Notes: generated from the letters alone by a model not told the origin. 64,000 nucleotides of DNA from Notospermus geniculatus (GCA_002633025.1 NMRB01000523.1:142980-206979), one strand, 5' to 3'. Positions 12,101 to 27,100 are shown, numbered from the stretch's first letter. Numbers and translations: made by a program.

Positions 12101-15100
12101 CGTTGGTAGTCTGTAGTTTCCGGAAAGCTGGAATGCTGGAAAGTATGTTGGAAAGCTGGAAAGTGTGGGGAATTCCAAAGGTTCAGTATAAAATCTGGAA
12201 TATCCCGATGGAACGTTCTTGGTGGTGTTTGAAGTTACTGAAAACGCAGCATTGAAGTTTTATTGAAGGCCTACCCAACGATGATATCAGGTTAATGTGT
12301 GTGACCCAGACTGACAACCTGCAACACAGAATAGGAAGGAGGTACACAGCGTTTTTGGTTCGCCCCACTTGTAGTACACAGTAAGATGAAACCATCTGAC
12401 CTCTGCAATTGAGATTATCTGTGTGTGACNTAAGAACTGAGCAAATGGCACTTGGCCCAGAATGGCACTCTTTCGGTTTTATCGAGTATCGGGCAGATGG
12501 GGGGTTAGGATTTGGGGTTTGGTTGAAAGTGAGTGATCACCAGCTTTATAAACGGCACAAAAAATGGCAAAAAGTGATCAATTAATGGATTTAATAAACT
12601 TTCCATACTTTCCGGTACTTTCCATATTTCCAGGTTTCCAGCTTTCCAGCATTCCGGAAACTACAGACTACCGTCACCGTTACACCAAATTAAACTGTCA
12701 TCTTCATCATGCAGGATCTTCAGTTACTGGTCAGTAGAAAGGGAAAGAGCCAGCAGTCTACAGGGGCAACAATTGATGTCTGGGAGTCTAGCGGACAGTA
12801 TAAACCAGAACAATCATTAAATGATGTACTCCAATCAAACACAAGAGAATTTTTTAAATGGTGGATTTAATCTGGCAAACAGATCAAGTGCTTTAAATCC
12901 ATTTATAACCAGACAAAGATCTTGATGTTCAGTTTAATTTCTACCTTCATTGACTTCATTCACTGATTTTCATTCATAAACAGGTTCTGAAGCCTCATTG
13001 GCTTTTCTGAAGACGGGTAGGTAGTCACGAATGTCATGGGTCTTCATTCAGAAAAGAAAAGAAAATCATTACATCTCAGTAAGAATAGGCTATTTTTAGG
13101 TAAGGCCCCCAAAGAGAATATTCTAGACAGCATTTTTTTGTAAATTGGTTTTTCCATGACAGGTTTGATCCTGCCCCACCCTGGGAAACTGAAAGTTTTC
13201 ATCTGTCTTGGAGAAGATCACCAAACAGTACTAGAAAATGCATTTCCCAAAACAAGGCCAAGTGTGTCCAAAGACAGAAGCAGGGGTTTCATTTGCTCTG
13301 GAATTGAACCCAGATATGTCTAAAATTTAGTGGTGTATATTCGTCACACAAATAAAACACAAATAAAAACATGTACCGGTACAGTACAATGAGTATTACT
13401 GACTTAATTCGGTTTTGATTTCTAAAGAGCCAATCATTTCCAAAGATCTTCCAGTGTTCCCAGTAGGCCTATGTTTGAAGAAAAACGAGCCATCTGATTT
13501 TGAATGAATCAAATTGTGTTGTAATAACAAATTGTTTTTACATGAAAGTAAGGCAAATTTGTTGTTGAGGTTGGCTACAGTTCATGATACCTCCATTGTA
13601 CTGGACACGCAAGTCTGTCTGACCCAAATTTCACCCCTCTAAACACAGACTACGTCATAGAAAAATCTCACAGCTGACTGATGATCTTAACAAATTTTGT
13701 AATGAAAATATCAGTGTTTAGAATCCTTCATAATAATATTTCCAGGTGACTTGCAGTAGCTTTGAAGAGACAATTTCCCTACCCGTGACTCTTTACACAA
13801 AATACATTTCCCCAGAATGAGAACCTTTTTGATCCCTTCTGGTTGATCACTTCTTCTCAAAGCTTTAACCTCAACTGTCATTTTTTAACTTCACTCATTT
13901 GACTGCTTGCTTAAAATCACAAGTCCCACCGGCTTACCGGGCCTGTGAGCTTTACAAGTGAAATACCCATACCATTGCTGTGGGAAGCAAGGTCGATTTC
14001 TTCCTTTTTTAATTTGGATTAAGTCACTCCTTGAAGCCACACAAGCTGCATGTATGTTGAAGATGAGGTTCACTTGAGACTGGCAACGAAGAATGTATAG
14101 GCCTACAATGTACCATGAAATATTTTACCCCTTCCTCAGAAGTAGGGCGATCACAAGTTCGGCATTTATTTAATACCCCCAATTTGATTTAGCTCTCAAG
14201 GCTCAGGATTGTACGTGTGAAAGACAGTGATGAGGGTTCATCTTTTGAAATCTTGTGATAAAGAACCTGATGCAACTCAAGTGCTGAATGCTGTGCAGCT
14301 GGTGACCGAACTATCAAGACTAAATAAGGTGCTCCCCCACTTCCAAGTTTTCTCGGCTCTCAATGGTGAGGATTTCACAGTGATAGGAAACCAAGCAATT
14401 GTCTGACAATCCTTCAGGAAAGACAATCCTTCAGGAAAGGTGAAGAAAAACACTCACTGGGTCAAAATATAGCCCTTGAAAGACACTGAAGACAGTTAAG
14501 GACGGATGATCGGAAGGCTTACAGGACTTGATCAAACTATATTTAGAAGCTTTAGATTTTGCTTTCTCTATTTGCACTTGCCACCTCGGTTAGGTTCCCG
14601 GTGTTTTTATACCCCAAGGGGCTAACTTCAGGGTGGTGATTTAATGTCCCATGTCATTCAGAAATGGTGACAATTTCTCTCAGAGAAAGACATTCATTGG
14701 AAAGGCTTGAGAAGCCAGTATTAGATTTCAAGCAGCCCTCGTGAAATACCTGAAGAATTCCTGAGGGAATGGACTCTTCTTACAACAGTTCAAGTGGTCT
14801 GAAGCCACGTACTCCTTTTAGGCCACTTAATGGCTCTCCTTGAATGGACACCAATCTTTTTTTTCTACCACTGATCATCTCTAGAGAGGCAGTTTCTAAA
14901 CGATGGTACGACTTGGCTGCTGTTCGTAAAGACAGATGAACTGTTCCTTTTCTGAGCCAAGCTGCAGCTTCTGAGAAAGGGCATGGTTTCCACTGAAGTG
15001 GACGAAAAATGTATCTAATGATCTTACCTTGTACACCACAGCTTGAATTTTCTGCAGTATTTTCACCGACAGCACCCCCTCCAAGATGATCTGGTAACTC

Positions 15101-18100
15101 TGATCCTTTGAAAAGAATGTGTGGTTGTTGACCATCGCTATTTGAATGTCCTATTACAGGTTCTATAAAGTAGTGTCCTTGATTACTGTGGATGAACCCT
15201 CTCTGCAACAGACAAGGAAGAACACGTGTAACATGGGTCAGGGTGAAAGACTGAAGTGAGGTGTCCCTTTCAAGATGTCTCCGATGGTGACTGCTTCGAT
15301 CACTACAGATATTTTTCTCAATGGTTTCTTCTCCTCATGGTCATTAGCCAGTTCTTCACCATGGCTAACAAAGACAGGCAATAGTACTGTTTATTTGGGG
15401 GTTACCCATCCCAATGCTACAAGAAGTAGCCTAGGTCGTACTGCTGATATTCTTGAAATCTGGCTCTTCCTACTTTAAGCATAACAAAGTAGTGTCAACG
15501 AAGGAAAGTGACAACTGCACTAAGCAACTTAACAATAGTTGCGCTTCCACTACAAAAAAAGCCGCTCTTGTTCTGCTTCCATTACAGAATTGCCGGGTTT
15601 AATAAGTCCGGTTCTATTAAGTGTGGATCTATTTAGTTTGGATAGGTCATGCACAGTCGCAAGCGACCGTGGAGCCACCTGTAGCCGAGCATAATACTAC
15701 AAATAGATCCGGTGTTATTGCCATTCCACTACAAAATTTATCCGCACCTAGATTCGGAGTATGATCGGCTATGCTATCCGAACTAAATAGATCCGCACTT
15801 AATAGAACCGGACTTTTTAAACCCGGCTATTCTGTAATGGAAGCAGAATAAGAGCGGACAAATACCGGCTTTTTTGTANCCAAAGATATACCCCGTACAC
15901 TCTTAAGTAAAGTGGTCCGAACAAGTGGAATTCAATATGCTTCTTAAGTTGTGTGGACCACTCACAAACACCCTTATATTTGAGACACCTCCAAGGTAGT
16001 CTTAACTTAAGTACCTCACCTAGCTTAAGTGGACTACACTGGACTTAAGAGGTCTTAAGATAAGAAGTTTTATGAATACCGTACCTGATGCCTTGGCCTA
16101 GCTCTACCATATTGAGGTACTCTCAATTGGTTCTATTGACATGATTGATACTCCCCTTATGAACAAGGGTGTCTCTTGTGAAACTTGATAGCTCAACATG
16201 TTCACACCCATATTCATAAAACTACTTAAGTCTAAGTGTGACACTTAACCTTTGTTGAACACAAAAGATAAGTATCATACATTGACTCAAGTATATGAAT
16301 ATGGACCTGTCTGAACAGCACTTTTCAACAAAGTATATCGCTGCGTATGAAAATGTCAAGTAACTGGTGGACATCACAAAGTAAAGAAGACCCACTCTTC
16401 ACAACCCAAAGCAAATGGTACCAACTGATAATCAGAGGATTAACAGAAGAAAAAGCTGATATGTTTTGGTTGACAGACAGTCCAAATTTGATATTGTTTG
16501 TAGATCAAACAAAGAGCTTTAATCCTTTGCAAAAGACAAGATAATGATTGTGTGGAACAATGTGAATAATCCAGTAATGATATTGATTCCACTTAGTTTA
16601 CCAACACTCACTTCTGGCAATGATTTCTCTCTGAAGGCACAGAAAATGACCCTCAGTAAAGTGACCAGGTTCCACACATCGGTAATTTTAAATTGATGCC
16701 TACACATGTACTCACAATGCCAACTTGTGCTTCTGTCAACTGAAATCAAAGAATTCCCTGTGGACAATTTCAACCTTTCTATTCCTATTAACTTCGACTG
16801 TCCATTTAACTCTTGAATGAGATGAGGGTATATTACATTTCAGATAATTTTAGTCATTTCAGGCCTCATCACCCAACATTAGATGCCTTTTCATGTGGAA
16901 GGGCCAGATGAACATACTCAATTTTAAACCTACAAGCCAAAATTGGCCAGATCTATCATATACATGTAGCTCAGTACAATTTTGGGAACCTCAATGACTT
17001 AAAAAGCAATAACTTTAAATGATTTGCCAAGAAGCACACGGACGCTTTCCCTATAATTTCACCCTTTCTGTGCGAAATGATAGTAAACATAAAGTTGTCT
17101 CCGAATTTTGCACATTTTTGACCCCAACCGGGGTGTTCCTCAGGCACTGTCTCAGGCACCTTCCTCAGGCACTGTGCAAAATGATGTAAGTGGTAGACAA
17201 TTCTTGATCACAGGGAAAAACAAGGATGGCCTTTAAGATATATATTAGCCTTACCTGACCACTCTATGCTGACAGCTATGGATATCAAGCACAAGTTAGA
17301 TAGTTTTGTTGACAATATTACAATAATCACTAGATGGACATGAAAAGTCCATTCTTAAATCCTGATAAGAAGCAGTTTTTCCATTCAGGGTTCTTCAACA
17401 GACTTCCTGAGGAGCCACAATGTCTCTTGAATAAGCCAATGTTTTAAATCTTTCCCCTATCCCCAATAGATTAAGTGGACTCAACATTTACATGTTAAAA
17501 GAGACACAGTTGTTTACTTTCTACTCAGGTGAATCCATAGGTAGGCCTCTGTACAAGGGACAAGAGGTCTCTTGTCTCATGGGAAAGCACCATCCACTCT
17601 CATTGAATAAACTAAAACTGTTTAAGTTTATAAGTCAATTGCTTGATATTAAAAGGGGGATTGTCACCAGACTGAATTACAGAAATACAGCTTGATGTCA
17701 CACTTCTCAAGTGAATTCAGGATGTCAGTTACCTATTTTTTACAAGGTGATTCTTATCAAGATTGTCCCCTCCCACAGCAATAGGTTGGCAATTCATTGC
17801 TCAGAACTCTTTCTTCTTCATTTCCAATTTCCAATTCACATGTTCATTATTAAATCATTCATCTGATAGGAAAAAGCAGTCTTAAAAGACCAAGATGGGA
17901 GATCCTTCGGTTAATTGTTCTATTATCATCATCATCAACTCCGTTGGAATTCTGACAGAACGAGAGAATTTGAAAACATTACAAATTCCTCCTGAACCAC
18001 CTAAACATAGTTTCAGGTTCCAGAATGCAGACTTCAGCTGTCAATTTCCAAGTATCGACAAAAAGTGAACCAGTAACTCTGTAGTGAAGCACTCTTACGT

Positions 18101-21100
18101 GAGCTGCCAACTCGGCACTAAATGGTGTTATCACTATCAACACTGCATAAACCTGTAACTTTTTTTCCTTCCATCCAACACCAAAGATATATCATTCTCA
18201 ACGCATTTTACTCGTTATTATAAGCTGCCTCACAGAATCTGCACGAGTACCAGGAGAAGAAGTAAAGTCAATGAATGTTCCACAGTCTGTCTGATTGACA
18301 GCACTGCAGGAGGGAAAGAGCCTATCAAGTTTGATGAAAAATTTGTCCTTCATTCCCACCAAACTGCACAGTAATGCCCATTGCATTAGTAGACTGACAT
18401 ATCAGATAAAAGCAAGTGATAAAGTTCATGAACCTTAATAAAGTTTAAACCTTACAATAAGCAAGATTGAAGCATTATTGAAAACAAAGCTTACTTAGGC
18501 CCATATGTGCTGTCACTGAGGCGAACAGGTGTGAACCAGCGCCATTGATGTGTCTGATTGTTTACAAGGACACCGATGTGCCAATCCTTCTAAGTAGTAT
18601 AGAGCCTCTGACATGTCTGATTGTGTAATATGTTGCTCAGCTTGTCAAAACAGTAAATACAGTGCAGAAAAACATTCAGAAATGTGTTGTCCTATCTTGT
18701 CTTTTATCTTTGACAAGGTTCAACCTTCCGTTTATAGTTCTGGGCCCGTCTAAGTGTTCAACACAAAAGATCAGTATCACACTTAAATTCAAGTAGTTTT
18801 ATGAATATGGGCCCTGTTCACCATTCCTATGACAACTGTCCTTTTTTTCATGGTTTCAAGTTCAAGTTCAAGATTCTGATTATGAATAGTTATGAGTAGA
18901 GTGGGGTCCACAGTGCCACATTGGACACGTAGTCCTGTCTAGACAAAGGACAGAATCATTACTCTCGAACCCTCGGTGAGTGAGACCACAAGAATACTAT
19001 TGGCAACCCCCCTTTTACAAAAGGCGTTCCACTTTCATTATCATTCACACCACCTATAGAATCTCCCAGCAGATAAGACGCTGCACCCCAATTCTTAACC
19101 CATCACAGAAGAATCACATTGCCATCTCAGTTACTAGGAAGTGGTAACTTCAGCAGTAATCAACATTACCTGCATACCAATGCTCACATTCATACACTTC
19201 GAAATGTACATCTTGAAGCAGGGCCTGCTTTGCCAACAAACTGTCGAGTCAGCAGTTTTTGTGACAGCCTATAGCCTAATTTCTCCTATTACATTTTGAA
19301 TTGGTAATATAGGCTTCTTTCAAGGTTTCTTGATTATTCTTTTTTTCTAATCAGCAATATTCATGATTTGATTAACATCTATTCCAATCACATCAGTCAG
19401 ACATGCAACATGCCCCTCCTCGTCCAGACACCAGCAGTAGAAACACAAACTAGCCATTTCAGTGCAATCAACTGACAGAATTTTGTCATAATTTACACCC
19501 ACACTGAAATTAACACTGTGAACACCTGACCCTAACTAACAATTTTCATCACACAACAACAAATCAGCAAAGTGTGAACAACTGATTCACACTATCAATA
19601 TTCTACAGAATAAGAATCAGCCGCATGTGAAAGGCTGATTAGACTAACAATTTACTAAGCCTGATGTCTATGGAAGTAGAGTCAGCAGAGTGTGAAAGGC
19701 TATAGACTAACAATTTACTAAGCCTGATGTCTATGGAAGTAGTTGGCTGAGTGTGAAAGGCTGATTAGACTAACAATTTACAAAACATGAAGTCTATGGA
19801 AGTAGAGTCGGCTGAGTGTGAATGGCTGATTAGACTAACAATTTACAAAGCCTGAGTCCACAGAAGTAGAATCATCAGAGCATGAAAGGCTGATTAGACT
19901 TTACAAAGCCTGTCAGAGTCTATAAAAATAGAATTGGCAGAGTGTGAAAGGCTGATTAGACTAACAAATTACAAAAGCCTGATCTCTATAGAACCAGAAT
20001 CGGCAGAGTGTGAACATGAAGCCGATCTGGACTAACTATTTACCCAGTACTAACAATTTACCCAGTACTAACAATTTACCCAATATGTAAATCTCACACT
20101 GAATTGAAATTAGAGGTGTGAACAGCTGCTTCAACGCGTGATCCACTTCAGACTGTGATAGGGCCCGGCTGACACAAATGGACCCAGCAATTGTTTGTTG
20201 GTATCATCCGATCCGGGTGCAATCCCCGGCATGAAGACCAACAACTCCCCTGTTTATAAGCAAGTACAACTTGGCATTCTCAGTTCTGCACCAGCGATAT
20301 CCTGGACCTTCTCATTTCCCAGGACTGGAGGTCAGGCTAGCTGCACTAACTGATCAACAAAATGATGATCCAAATCACGGCACAATTATGATTCATAAAT
20401 CACACAGTAAAGACATCCCCATCTATTTGGGCTAGGAAGACAAATGACCTGACGAGGTTAGGGTTATTTTTCCTAATTCTTCTTTAGATGATACAATCAA
20501 CCAACATGCAAGTTTCTTAATGAAGTAGGTCACTCGGTCTAATTAACTTGGAATTCAATTTGGAAGACAGAAGGTGTAGGTCAGTGTGCTGCTGTATTCT
20601 TCACATGTAGTTAGAGCATCAGTTTGATGTTTTAGTGACTAACATCAAACTGGTGCTAATGACATGTACTTGGAAGGATCTTATCCGCATGAACTGACGT
20701 ATGTCAAGAGCAATCGTAAACATAAATTTTTTTAATTACAAACTCGATAATCTGCATTTTTACCCCATATCATGGATAAAGGAACAGATTTGTGATGACT
20801 AGCACCTTGTAAGGAGTGCCATTAAACCAGAGACTTGGTGAGACAAATCAAACTTCATGAGGACTTTCAAGATTTGAACGGTCATGAACAATGATAGAAC
20901 ATTTTATGTCAAGCTACTGCACCAATTACCCAAGCTAGTCACCATATCTCCTTGAGACATCCTCCAAGTAATTGGAGAAGACACAAGTATGTGAAATATT
21001 TCAACAAATGGTTGCGTCTTTTCTTGCCTGTGTAGAATTATGTCATGTCCGCAATGAACTTCAAAAATTGCACTTCAATCGATCATTTAGGACATAAATA

Positions 21101-24100
21101 GAGGTTTATGTAACAACACACATTCACTGTTGTTGAAAGGGTGTCTTCCTCTATAAATCATTTGCCAGTTCCCAGGCTTTTTTTAAATGATGAGGTGAAG
21201 TTGACTTTGTAAGTTCAGTTGGTGATCAAAGACTTTTGATTGTTTGTTCCTTCCATCAACACAGCTTATATTTTATAGATGTTCTGAACTACTGAACAAC
21301 TACTTTATCATGAAGTTTGTAAACAAATAGGTACTTACCAATCCATCACAGGTTGACAGAGCAACTTTGGATCCAGGGTGTCCACGAACATCCCCAACAA
21401 AGTAACACATTTTGTCCTGAATTCGCTGTATTTTTGCATCACTCACATTTCCAAATTTTCTTTTTCGCCGTTCAATAACTGTCCCTGGCACATACAGTCG
21501 ATGATTTGGCACAACCTGCATGTGCACCTCCTCATTGTTCAATGTGAGTTTATAGTGAACAGTGTCTTGATTTTGTGGTGAAATTGAGCGAATATGTCTG
21601 TGAGATACATGGTGATTTAGCTGATGGGACAGAAAGCTCCCTTCTTGTGTCACTTTCCATGGAATGGATATTTCATAACTTCTTAACTGGTGCACTAATT
21701 CAGCTATTGAAAGAAGTTCCAGGAATCCAGAGAAGGCAATGAAAAAGAAAACAAGAAAACAATTAGTAAATACATGTACATGCATAAATGGCGAGTTGAT
21801 GTTTCTGAGTTTTTCATTTGGGTCTTTGTAGTTTGGAAACTACTGATCCAGACTGGTTCCTTTTGCATGTTCTACAGGGTGGCAAAAAAAAGCGCAACAT
21901 GGGGAGCCCAATTCTGGTCTGGAGACCACGTTTTATGATGTCCATTTCAAACTTAGTACCGGTAATAGGTCACGGTAGGATTAGTCATAAATAGGCCTGC
22001 GCCTTCCAAGAGACCGAGTGTCCTTTTCAAGCCTATTTTGGATGATGCAATGAATGACAATTGCCCTGTTTGGTAAATACTGTGGTAGCCCTATTTTATT
22101 TGTGGTCAGGCGGCATATGGGCCAGTGCCCGCATTCCATTTTTGAATGAAATACCATACCCTGTAATAGGGATTATTGGGCTCATAATGGCCTGGTCACT
22201 TTCTAGTAAAACCTGGTCCCCTTGGAGATTTAGGCCTGGAAGGTGGATGTTGCACTTTTTTGGGCCACCCTGTAGACACCTGTCATATCTCCATAACTTT
22301 GACAAGTAAGGACTGGTGCCATTTTAGGAACAAGAAGTTGATGCTTGCTTGAATTGGAATTGGCAAACATCTGTCAGCAAATTGTCAGTTTAGTGAAGAA
22401 GAACCAATTGACTCAAATTGGCCCTAATTTAGCTTAAAATCAGGATCAACTGACAGTTTTTGAATTTAAAAACATGGCCAGGGGTGAAAGATACCCTAAT
22501 CATAGAACATAGAACATATACTCTACAAGTGATGATTCAGTTTTAGTGAAGTACATAACATGTCTGGTGGCACAATGTCATAAAATAACATTTTGAACAA
22601 CACTTGCTGCAAATGCTAATCAAACCAACGTTTCTTTAAAACTAACCACAATCTCGTGCATTGGGTAATTCTGATGACATCTAAGGGCAAAAGGAATACA
22701 ACCATCACAAGAAATTTCCATCATAAAATAGAACTGAATTTAAATCTTTAACAAAACAGCTGAACACTATCCCTTCCTTTATTTATCCAAGTACTCTCAC
22801 TCCTTTTTCCAACAGACAAAACCACAGAAGGCTTTAGAATAGAAAATTGGCTAGAAGGTGTTGGGGCTTTATTCCTTTTCCTTTATCCATTGTAATTGGT
22901 ATTCTGAGGGACTTCATCTTTTACTTGATGCCTAACACTAACACTAGCTTCTATCCTAAGTCCAGTTTTGGCAAGGGGCCTAGCCTGCAGTCTAGGCCTG
23001 TATAAGGTGTTTGTGTTGAAGAGCTATTGCTTTAGCTTATTTCCAAAGAAGAATATTGGGCTTTTCTGTCCACATCACAGGACATACACAAGGTCAACGT
23101 CAAGCCTGAAGCAAGGCTTAGGAGCTGCTTCATAAAAAAAGAAAAAGCACACTGCTGACACACTTCTGAAAAAATTAGAACTCAAAATAATGTTGGTATA
23201 TCTACCCAGCATAATCACACCCAAATCCGGAGTGCTGTGAAACCGATACCAAACAGCAGATCATAGCAAAGAAATCTATAGTATATTTGCCTTCCAATGG
23301 CAACTTGACTGGTTTCCAATTTAACAAGTCTTCTTCTATAGATTGCTTTGCATGATATTGAAGACAAATTGTATATCAGCCCCTTACATGTAATACATGT
23401 ACCTTTTAGTCAATGTTTTGCCAGCTGCTGTCTTCATGGATACAGGCCTAAAGAACTCTGGCATAACTGAACTAAAGTTAGTCAAGACACATAATAAATC
23501 ATGGACATAAAAGTAATTTTAAAAATTACCTTCATAAAAAAGTATAATGACTTAAAAAGCGAAGTTGAGAAAAAGCATCTTCTAATTTGGAAGTGGAGGC
23601 AGTGCTCACTGAATGTCAATGGCCTGGTTATGAGTCTTGACGATGTACACACAGTGTACTTGTCATTGACCCAATGCTACTGCTTCCAGAGGAAGACAAA
23701 AGAAAGTCATGTTTTTAAAGAAAAATAATCAGTAGTTTATTCCGCCAAACAATACAGTTTGAATTAATGTTTTATTTTCATAAATGGTGACCTAATTCGT
23801 AGATGGAAATACTATTTCATCTGAAGCAAAGGGCGAACAGTTATTATATAGTAACAGATCAACTACTAAGAGTATGTAAAGTAATTAACCCCTCTTTGAA
23901 GGTCAGTTGTTGCTGTACGTATAAAAAAGATGCTGGGACTTCTAGCTAGTTTGATTCAGAGGTCTGTGCACTGAATGGGTTAATTGCTTAAAATATTTTC
24001 GTGATATGCGAGTGATTGATTACATCATCTCATTTTAGCCAGTTGAATGATTAACATGTCATTGAGAAACTTCATCTGACCCTTTCCCCTTTTGATGACA

Positions 24101-27100
24101 TAAGTGTGAAAAACAAGGTGCACACTGCGAAAAAAAATCAGATACAGATTTATAACAAAGTGTGCCACCAACTGACCCACTTGACTGACACAGAAGTCAA
24201 GGTCCAGTTTTCTTGAAAATATACTTTTTCTGAGATTGAACCTTCTCAGATTCTGAGCAGGTGGTAGGGTATAGAAATTTTTGGAACTCTGCCCACCAGG
24301 CCAAGGAAGCTTGTTTTTTTTCAATGAAAGTTTCATTTGATGCTTTGACCCTTTGTGTAGATGCAGAGGGTTATCTAGTGTAACTGTTCCAACATTGAAA
24401 TGAAATTGCCCATGAAACCTTCTGTATTCCACTTACACTTGACACAGTTTACATTAAGTGAAAAAATAGATAACAAAGCATCTCAGAAACATGGTATCCA
24501 TCTTTTTAAACTGGCACAAAGATGTTAGATTTATTGGTGTGGCCACCCAAATATGCTCCAATTTTCTCAACATTTAAAAAATCCAAATAAAGACTTCTAA
24601 CCTAAAAGTGATGAATTGTTATATTAACTATGTGTTATCCTGGTTCTTTTTCAATCCTTGTGTACAAACAGACAATATACGCACCAATAACTGCAAAGAA
24701 AGCTGCAAAAAGATGTTCAACTTCTTAAAAAGTTAAATGAACTGACCTTTTCTGTGTCAAAGTTGATTTCAGACTCTGTATAATGACAGGTCTATAGGAG
24801 AACAACATCTTTATCAAATGTACTGAAGGAATTACCGTAATTTTCAGGCTATAAGACGCGGCCTTTTTCTTTGAAGAAGGGTCTAAAATTGGGGGTGCGC
24901 CTTATAGGGTGGTGCGCCTTATCTGTGGCTTGAGTCCAACAATTTGATCAGAAGTGTCAAGACGCTGATGAACCCAAGCATTCAAGCATGCATGGATGAT
25001 GCACTGAAGCATTCACTGACGAAACTGCGCCTTATACGGCGGTGCATCTTATGTATGGATTTCGTCAAAGATTTTGGGTGAAATTAGGGGGTGCGCCTTA
25101 TAGTCAGGTGCGCCCTATAGTCACGAAAATACGGTACTCACTTCACTTTGAATAGCCCTGCCTTGCAATGATTATGGACAGGCTGTGATTAGTTTGAATA
25201 GCCCTGTCTTGAAATGATTGTGGACAAGCTGAGATTAATCTATAGTTAAATAGCTCTGTTAAAATGATTGTGGAAGCTGTGATTAATCTATAGTTTCAAT
25301 AGTCCTGCCTTGAAATGATTGTGGACAAGCTGTAATTGACTTATAGTTTGAATAGCCTGCCTTGAAATGATTGCGGACAAGTTGTGATTAATCTATAATT
25401 AAATAGCTCTGCCTTGAAATGACTGTGGACAAGCTGTAATTGACTTCTAGTTTGGAATAGCCCTGCCTTGAAATGACTGTGGACAAGCTGTAGGTAATTT
25501 ATTGGCATGCTATAGCTGGTTTAGATATCCCTACCCTGCCTTGAAATGATCTGCCGATATAGCTCTAACTTAAGGGGCGTAGCTAGCGGGGGGCAAATGC
25601 CCCCCCCCCTCCCCGAGCAACAAGGGACAAAGCAATTTTTTTCTCTAAAAGGTCATTTTTGAAGCCAAGTTATTGGTGGTGTTAGATGTGGGGGAAAATG
25701 CATCTGAGAGGATGTACATTTTCAATTTTTTTCTGGGGGACTTCGCCCTCCAGACTCAATCAATTTTGCCCCCTAGGCCATAAAAGCTAGCTACGCCCAA
25801 GGCTGTATCCAATCTTGAAAAAAATGGTATAGGTTGTTAAAAAAAACACCACTTGGCTATGATCTCTTGTCAAAATTCTAAGTCAAAAATCAGAAAAACG
25901 AATGTAGCCTAGGCCTACTTTGATTCCTGTGCCAATGTCAGCAGCTGAAGTTAGCAGAATATACCTATAGGACATATAAGCCCTGGCCTAAGATCCACCC
26001 ACAGGATGATGATGTGTGACACTGACAGTTAGCCTATCAGGGTAGGCCTACCTCACTTACGTTACTGAGGAGGACCTAATTGACGACATGGATGATGAGC
26101 GTAGCGTCTTATCATCGTCTCCAATTTCTAATAAAAGTAAAAGCAGAAATATGTAGGCCTAGTGACACTAAGATGTGATGTGATAATAACTGTCATCACT
26201 CTACATTACCTTGTCGAGAATTCGTGAATTCTATATCCTTGTTGGCAAGAAGTTGACTGAATAGTCCCAAAATAATTGTCACTGTCAAAAACAGGGATGA
26301 TTCCCTTTGGAAATTGAGAGGGCGTCGACGAGCTGAGGCAGCGTCCATCATCGTGACGGCAGCAGAAATTTGGAAATCGAACATCTTCGGATACACACAT
26401 ACAATGTTTGAGGTTAGCTAATACATGGATACCTGTAGTAGTTAGAGAGAAAGTACTCCGTAAGATATGTGCTGAACATACTCAGAGCTCTCAGTCCTTG
26501 CACTCAAACCACTCTGGTCTGCAGTATTCATGTCCACGAGGAGTATACCGCCGCTTCGCTCTGGAAACAGTTCATTGTATTTCCGGGTGGAGGCATGGAG
26601 CATCTCCGACTTTCATCCATTCAACAACATGATTTATCAGATTGACACCATGAACTTGGACAATCATGTGTAGTCTTCTCATTTACATCCGCTTTTGATG
26701 TTAAATCATGCGTTTAGTGTATCTTATTCGTCGTTTGCTTATTACCCACTACCTCGACGATATAATGGTAGAGCCCACGGAGATAAAAATAGATTGCCAC
26801 GAGGTAAATGTTGACATTACGCCAAGGCGCCGACGTCTGCTCAGAGAAGTGGTCTGACGGAGGTCTCGTCGGACATGTCGAAGTTGTGAAGAAAGGGCTG
26901 AAGGAAATCGTTAGCGTGTTGTTGTGACCCAAGAAAACGATGCACTCTGTCTGTTTTGACTTCGACACTTTTCCAAGGCCCGGCATGCCCCACTGAGTTC
27001 ATTGAGTTGCTGTCAAGAATTTTCCCATCCCGCCTTTTTGGCGGTCGCTGTCTTCACCTAGGCCTACGCCACATTTGGGCGCCTTCAGATTTTGGCCAAT

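Larger units (their letters stand above)
5891..15027 (-). other. ADAMTS intron 3, 9.1 kb
   Basis: Long intron between propeptide exon 3 and exon 4. Apart from the minisatellite, the nested MITE pair near 9.7-10.1 kb and the 568-bp element at 12105-12672, I see no exon-like sequence; the phase-1 join across it is complete. Open frames of 60-154 codons here (for example 6572-7036 plus strand) lack splice context or recognisable similarity. A single N lies at 12430. Confidence 0.7.
15203..21338 (-). other. ADAMTS intron 2, 6.1 kb
   Basis: Contains a 334-bp MITE, two copies of a 'TTTATGAATATGGGCCC' family, a 65-bp-unit minisatellite, the left boundary of duplicated block A (20516) and a microRNA-like hairpin. 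No further exon is needed: the flanking exons join in phase 0 within the conserved propeptide. Confidence 0.7.

Noticed and set aside
19610-20085. CRISPR-like array
   Set aside because: The repeats are imperfect, adjoin without unique spacers of constant length, and lie in an animal intron; this is a minisatellite.
21872-22309. Overlapping open frames in the mariner-like MITE
   Set aside because: They run through the inverted repeats of a non-autonomous element and show no transposase motif.
26408-26632. 74-codon plus-strand frame identical in both copies (also 35163-35387)
   Set aside because: Identity is expected between near-identical copies. It lies in the presumed ADAMTS 5' region and has no recognisable protein features.
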